Positions 59,899 through 64,000 of a stretch of 64,000 bases of DNA are shown here, in pieces (the first letter of the stretch is position 1; each line of letters begins with the position of its first letter). The DNA is taken from contig NZ_WTYL01000003.1 in assembly GCF_009828115.1 (NCBI RefSeq), positions 320,501 to 384,500 on the forward strand, in the 5' to 3' direction. The notes beneath the pieces were generated by a model. The model saw only the letters and a list, made by a program, of their open reading frames with translations. It made no database searches and was not told where the DNA came from. This DNA comes from Allopontixanthobacter sediminis (GTDB lineage Bacteria > Pseudomonadota > Alphaproteobacteria > Sphingomonadales > Sphingomonadaceae). A program made the translations under genes and the position numbers.

Positions 59899-60786
59899 GT
59901 GCTGAAGACGGAACAAGGCGGCCTGATCCTCGCGCTCGCGGGTTTCGCGCTGCTGTCGAGCGGCGATGCCGTGATAAAGACGATGGCGGGCCAGTGGTCG
60001 CCGCTGGCGGTTGCGGCGCTGCGCTTTACGATTGGTGCGGGCGGATTGTCGATCATCCTGCTGTTGAAGGAAGGCCGCAGCGCTTTCCTTCCGCAGCGAC
60101 CCTGGCTCCAAGCCGGGCGGGGCGTCTGCCTGGCGGTTGCGACCATGTGTTTCTTCGCCGCAATCTTCGTGATGCCACTGGCGGAAGCGACCGCGCTCAT
60201 ATTCCTCGCGCCGATTATAACCGCACTGCTCAGCGGGCCGCTGCTGAAGGAGAAAGTCCGCCCGGCAACGTGGATCGCCTCGCTCATTGCCTTCGCAGGC
60301 GTGGCGCTGGTGCTGCGCCCCAACCTCTCGGAGCTTGGCCTCGTCGCGCTGTTGCCGCTCGGATCGGCGTTCGCGTTCAGCCTGATGATGCTCGCCAACC
60401 GGGCGGTGGCGGGGCAGGGCAGTTCCCTGTCGATGCAGGTTTTCGTTGCCGCCGGTGCGGCGTCGGTACTGTTGCTGTGTGCGGTCATCGGCGATGTCAG
60501 CGGCGGCGAACGGCTTGCGGTCGGTTGGCCGGACTGGACCGTTATCGCACGCTGCGCGGTTGTCGCGGTCACTGCCAGCACGGCCCACTGGCTCGTCTAT
60601 CTCGGGACCACGCGGGCGGGGGCGGCAACGATCGCGCCGATGACCTACGTGCAACTGCTCGTCGCGGTGACGCTCGGCTGGTTGATCTTCGGTGACACGC
60701 CCGATGCCATGACGCTTGCGGGCGCCGCCGTGATCATCGGAGCGGGCCTCTATTTGTGGAACGCCGGACGCGAAAAAGTTGCCTGA
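59899..60786 (+). CDS. EamA/DMT-superfamily transporter
   Basis: 295 residues from GTG 59899 (then LKTEQGGLILALAGFALLSS). About 10 helices in two EamA halves; PLAEATALIFLAPIITALLS and AGAATIAPMTYVQLLVAVTL are the typical matching segments, and FGDTPDAMTLAGAAVIIGAG is the family C-terminus. Substrate unknown. It is divergent from the glycosyltransferase operon. Confidence 0.9.
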   Translation: MLKTEQGGLILALAGFALLSSGDAVIKTMAGQWSPLAVAALRFTIGAGGLSIILLLKEGRSAFLPQRPWLQAGRGVCLAVATMCFFAAIFVMPLAEATALIFLAPIITALLSGPLLKEKVRPATWIASLIAFAGVALVLRPNLSELGLVALLPLGSAFAFSLMMLANRAVAGQGSSLSMQVFVAAGAASVLLLCAVIGDVSGGERLAVGWPDWTVIARCAVVAVTASTAHWLVYLGTTRAGAATIAPMTYVQLLVAVTLGWLIFGDTPDAMTLAGAAVIIGAGLYLWNAGREKVA

Positions 60787-60891
60787 TCACAGTACACTGG
60801 TAAATCCCCCGCCAATCTTTATCTGGTAGGATCTCTCGACCGGACCGAACTGCGGACCTTCCGGCAAACCTTGAATGTGAGAATACTCCCT

Positions 60892-62715
60892 ATGTGCGGA
60901 ATTATCGGTATTGTCAGTGGTCAATCCGTGTCGGACCGGCTGGTCGATGGCCTGCGCCGGATGGAATACCGCGGCTACGACAGCGCCGGAGTCTGCACGA
61001 TCAACGACGGCACGCTGGTCCGCCGCCGTGCTCAGGGCAAGCTGAACAACCTTGTTGCGGAACTGGCAGAGCATCCTGCTCCCGGGACCATCGGTATCGC
61101 CCATACCCGCTGGGCGACGCACGGCGCCCCGACCACCCATAACGCGCATCCGCATGCGACGCCCCTGGTGGCGCTGGTGCACAACGGGATCATCGAGAAT
61201 TTCCGGCCCTTGCGCGATGAATTGCTCGAAGCCGGACGGACCCTTGAAAGCGAAACCGACAGCGAAGTGGTCGCGCATCTGGTCTCTGCCGAAATCGAAG
61301 CAGGCGCGGCGCCGGAGGAAGCAGTGCGAACGGTCCTGCCCCGGCTACGGGGCGCCTTTGCGCTGGCCATTACCTTCCGGGATTATCCTGATATGCTCAT
61401 TGGCGCGCGCCGCGGATCTCCGCTGGTCGTGGGCTACGGCGAGGGGGAGATGTTCCTTGGCTCCGATGCGCTGGCACTCGCATCGCTTACCCAGAAAATC
61501 GCCTATCTCGAAGAAGGCGACTGGGTCGTCATCACCCGCGAAGGTGCACGGGTATATGACGATGAAAACACATTGGTGCAGCGGGAAATCACCACCTCCG
61601 GCGCGTCGGCGGCTGCAGTGGAGAAGGGCAATTACCGCCACTTCATGCAGAAGGAGATCTTCGAACAGCCGACGGTCGTCGCGCAAACGCTGAAGAGCTA
61701 TATTCGCCAATCCGATAACACGGTGGCGCTGCCGCAGATGGATTTCGATCTGTCCGCAATCAAGCGGGTGACCATCGTGGCGTGCGGTACGTCCTATTAC
61801 GCCGGCATGGTCGCGAAATACTGGTTCGAACATTTTGCCCGCGTGCCGGTCGACATCGATGTCGCCAGCGAGTTCCGCTACCGCGACCCGGTGCTGGAGG
61901 AAGGTGGATTATCGCTGTTCATTTCCCAGAGCGGGGAAACCGCCGATACGCTTGCCGCCCTGCGCCATTGCAAGGCTGCTGGCCAGACGATTGCCGTGGT
62001 CGTCAATGTTCCCACCAGCTCGATGGCGCGGGAAGCGGACCTGTTGCTGCCGACCCATGCCGGCCCGGAAATCGGCGTCGCATCGACCAAGGCGTTCACG
62101 TGCCAGTTGGCCGTGCTCGCTGCGCTCGCCGCGCATCTTGCGGTCAAGAAAGGCCGGATGGACCGGACGGAAGAACAGGAAGTCGTCCGGCATTTGCTGG
62201 AAGCACCGGCTGCGCTTAACGCGGCGCTCGATCATGATGACGATATTGCCGCGATGGCGCCGCTGATCGCACCCGCGCGCGATGTGCTGTATCTGGGGCG
62301 CGGCCCGGATTATCCGCTGGCGCTCGAAGGGGCTCTCAAACTTAAGGAAATCAGCTACATCCACGCGGAAGGTTACGCATCGGGCGAAATGAAGCACGGG
62401 CCGATCGCATTGATTGACGAAGCGGTCCCGGTGATTGTGCTGGCACCTTCGGGACCGTTGTTCGAAAAGACGGTGTCGAACATGGAGGAAGTCCGTGCTC
62501 GCGGGGGCCAGATCGTGCTGATATCGGACCGGGAAGGCCTAGCCGAAGCGGGCGACGGCTGCATCGCCACTATCGAAATGCCCCGCGTCCACCCGTTGAT
62601 CGCGCCGCTGGTCTACGCGGTCCCCGTCCAGTTGCTGGCCTATCACACAGCCTGCGTTAAAGGCACTGACGTGGACCAACCGCGCAACCTGGCAAAGTCC
62701 GTCACGGTCGAGTGA
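60892..62715 (+). CDS. glmS: Glutamine-fructose-6-phosphate aminotransferase (isomerizing)
   Basis: 607 residues. MCGIIGIVSG places the amidotransferase Cys at residue 2; HTRWATHGAPTTHNAHPH is the glutaminase loop. Two SIS domains follow (VACGTSYYAGMVAKYW and FISQSGETADTLAALRHCKA; later LGRGPDYPLALEGALKLKEI) and the C-terminus DQPRNLAKSVTVE is standard. First step of UDP-GlcNAc synthesis for peptidoglycan and LPS. ATG 60892 is fixed by the need for an N-terminal Cys after Met removal. Confidence 0.98.
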   Translation: MCGIIGIVSGQSVSDRLVDGLRRMEYRGYDSAGVCTINDGTLVRRRAQGKLNNLVAELAEHPAPGTIGIAHTRWATHGAPTTHNAHPHATPLVALVHNGIIENFRPLRDELLEAGRTLESETDSEVVAHLVSAEIEAGAAPEEAVRTVLPRLRGAFALAITFRDYPDMLIGARRGSPLVVGYGEGEMFLGSDALALASLTQKIAYLEEGDWVVITREGARVYDDENTLVQREITTSGASAAAVEKGNYRHFMQKEIFEQPTVVAQTLKSYIRQSDNTVALPQMDFDLSAIKRVTIVACGTSYYAGMVAKYWFEHFARVPVDIDVASEFRYRDPVLEEGGLSLFISQSGETADTLAALRHCKAAGQTIAVVVNVPTSSMAREADLLLPTHAGPEIGVASTKAFTCQLAVLAALAAHLAVKKGRMDRTEEQEVVRHLLEAPAALNAALDHDDDIAAMAPLIAPARDVLYLGRGPDYPLALEGALKLKEISYIHAEGYASGEMKHGPIALIDEAVPVIVLAPSGPLFEKTVSNMEEVRARGGQIVLISDREGLAEAGDGCIATIEMPRVHPLIAPLVYAVPVQLLAYHTACVKGTDVDQPRNLAKSVTVE

Positions 62716-62718
62716 CCT

Positions 62719-62736
62719 CGGGACCAGGTCCCGTTT
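62719..62736 (+). terminator. Short hairpin terminator after glmS
   Basis: Stem cgggac/gtcccg (62719-62724 with 62728-62733), loop cag, then ttt. It begins 3 bp after the glmS stop. The stem is short but GC-rich and the position is right. Confidence 0.55.
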
Positions 62737-63403
62737 GTATGTAGGCGGACAATATAAACTTCCGAGTTACATTAGAAAGTTCCGTCCAAAATCTTTATGA
62801 CAAATAAAACTTCCGAGCGACCTCTTTGTCTATTGCCTTTTGGCTCAAGCACTTATTTGATAACTGATTGGCGATTTATCTAAGTATAGGTCGATGGGAA
62901 GTGGACTCGATGAAGCACGGTGTCCAATTTCGCCACTAGGTCGGTCTCTTGCTTTGGGACTGCAACGGGGTAGCTATCGATCGCTCTGCACCTATCGCAA
63001 GGGCCGCATTCGCCGACAAAGCAGACGTAGGACAGGCAAAATCCGCGTCCTGAAAGCGGCCGTACGTTCATGAAGAAACATCCTTCAACAAATGGCGGGT
63101 ATCAGGAAATGTCATAGACCCGTGCAACGGCGCAAGTGTCGGGGGAGACGCCATTGCCATATTGCTGCCAAATGAGCCAGCATAGGCAATGGAAAGCCGG
63201 GACCGAGAGTCCGATGCCATGGACCTCGTTCCTCACGAGCGTGGCCTTCCCAGTGAATGGTCCACCTTTCAGATCGTCTGCTCCGTGATCTTGGGATGAA
63301 TGGGCACGGCGCCGTGGACTTCTTCAACAGCGTGCATGATCGGTCTGCTTTTCGTCAAACAAAGGTAGATCGGAACGTGCCAGCGCGGTGTTAAGGACCG
63401 GCT
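62737..63403. other. Gene-poor stretch, AT-rich at its start
   Basis: No gene here is convincing. About 62741-62880 is markedly AT-rich relative to the rest of the window, with aaacttccgag at 62756-62766 and again at 62807-62817, and a related aaagttccg at 62776-62784. The remainder (62880-63403) holds two short minus-strand open frames (63 residues at 62880-63071, with clustered Cys; 71 residues at 63112-63327) that match no family I recognise and lack good ribosome sites. It may be remnant or acquired DNA. Confidence 0.5.
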
Positions 63404-64000
63404 TCATTGACCAGCGAGTTCCGCCACAAGCGAGGGTGCGGGATAGATCGTTTCGAGCGCTTCCTGGATGGCATGGGTCGAAACAGCCACGGTGCGATTG
63501 CGCGTACCGTCATAGCCATAGTTTCCGCCAAGGGAGTGGATGTTGCCATCGAACGCCGCGCCGATCACCGTACCGGCGCGATCAATCACGGGACTTCCGG
63601 AATTGCCGCCGATAATATCGTTAGTAGTGACAAAATCGTAGGTCTTGGTCTTGTCGATATTCGCTTCGTTGGCAGCGAATGCCGAGGCAACGTCAAACGG
63701 GGCATTGCCGGTGGCGCGTTCGAACGTGCCGCCCAGTGTGGTGAGGATCGGAACCTCGTTGCCGCGCTCGGTCCAGCCCTTCACCCGGCCGTAGCTGATC
63801 CGCAACGTAAAGGTCGCATCGGGATAGACGCTATCGCCATAAGCGGCAAAGCGCGCGTCGGCGAGCCTGATTCCGGCAACAGCAAGCGGGCCGGAATACT
63901 GCGCATCGGACAGTGCCTTCAGTTCGCGCTGGCGTTTGGCAAGTTTCAGCGCGTACTGGATCATTGGATCGTCCGAGGTTTCGACCGCTTCGAGCCCGCC
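63404..64000 (-). CDS. S46 family peptidase (dipeptidyl-peptidase 7/11-like), C-terminal part
   Basis: The frame runs off the window end, so only the last 198 residues are seen. DFVTTNDIIGGNSGSPVIDR holds the catalytic Ser (GGNSGSPV), typical of S46 dipeptidyl-peptidases; GAAFDGNIHSLGGNYGYDGT and the RTVAVSTHAIQEALETIY end are also family features. These are secreted or periplasmic enzymes that remove dipeptides from peptides. His and Asp of the triad and the signal peptide lie outside the window. Confidence 0.92.
   Translation of the reverse strand, partial: GGLEAVETSDDPMIQYALKLAKRQRELKALSDAQYSGPLAVAGIRLADARFAAYGDSVYPDATFTLRISYGRVKGWTERGNEVPILTTLGGTFERATGNAPFDVASAFAANEANIDKTKTYDFVTTNDIIGGNSGSPVIDRAGTVIGAAFDGNIHSLGGNYGYDGTRNRTVAVSTHAIQEALETIYPAPSLVAELAGQ

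Noticed and set aside
60787-60891. Possible glmS ribozyme upstream of glmS
   Set aside because: The 105-bp gap is too short for the ribozyme, no core motif is visible, and the class is found mainly in Gram-positive bacteria.
62880-63327. Two short minus-strand open frames as genes
   Set aside because: No recognisable domains or ribosome sites; they may be chance openings.

Overview
This 64 kb window reads as ordinary core chromosome of an alphaproteobacterium, most likely Sphingomonadales and probably the Erythrobacteraceae. The basis is gene content and order: truA-fmt/recR-def-rmuC; a ChvI-ChvG-short HprK-RapZ-EIIA-HPr chain divergent from ATP-type pckA; CcrM; a split PntA1/PntA2/PntB transhydrogenase preceded by an aa3-oxidase subunit IV gene; an ABA4-like membrane protein; and entericidin. 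GC is high throughout, apart from a short AT-rich stretch near 62.75-62.88 kb. I saw no tRNA, rRNA, insertion sequence, prophage or CRISPR array. The species assignment is inference.

Layout. 0-5 kb: translation and recombination housekeeping (truA, fmt, recR, def), a Cys-rich copper-binding protein, rmuC and a lipoprotein. 5-12.4 kb: a minus-strand run from chvI to a SpoU methyltransferase that joins an envelope/acid two-component system to a regulatory phosphotransferase chain, facing pckA. 12.4-20.8 kb: an M3-like DUF885 peptidase, a TonB-like protein, an alpha/beta hydrolase, two tandem cysteine desulfurases with a [2Fe-2S] ferredoxin, a DUF4349 lipoprotein and a PfpI protein. 20.9-31.5 kb: parC, an RhlE helicase, a DUF1285/Nudix/CCA-enzyme chain, a PQQ-type sugar dehydrogenase head-to-head with rnhB, and an OxyR-like regulator. 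31.6-36.7 kb: nhaA behind a structured leader, a CaCA antiporter, ccrM and folP. 36.6-42.2 kb: SDR, polysaccharide deacetylase, low-molecular-weight phosphatase, ATP-grasp enzyme and an NtrC-type regulator. 42.3-49.4 kb: the cox4/pnt operon, then a beta-helix protein/diheme cytochrome/hydrolase trio. 49.5-55.8 kb: racemase, dGTPase-like, ABA4-like, entericidin, transporter and CpaF. 55.9-64 kb: a three-gene glycosyltransferase operon, an EamA transporter, glmS and the C-terminal end of an S46 peptidase.

The signals most worth a second look are regulatory. First, the nhaA leader has a terminator-like 14-bp hairpin plus U-run that is mutually exclusive with an upstream fold, as expected of a cation riboswitch. 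Second, an OxyR-family regulator lacks the peroxidatic cysteine, yet an OxyR-type ATAG-N7-CTAT palindrome abuts its own start codon. Third, the ccrM control region has four GANTC sites and a perfect DnaA box. Fourth, an NtrC-type regulator has lost the GAFTGA consensus. Also notable are the tandem cysteine desulfurases, the first of which has no canonical start codon ahead of its conserved N-terminal motif. I did not find a clearly new multi-gene defence or biosynthetic system.
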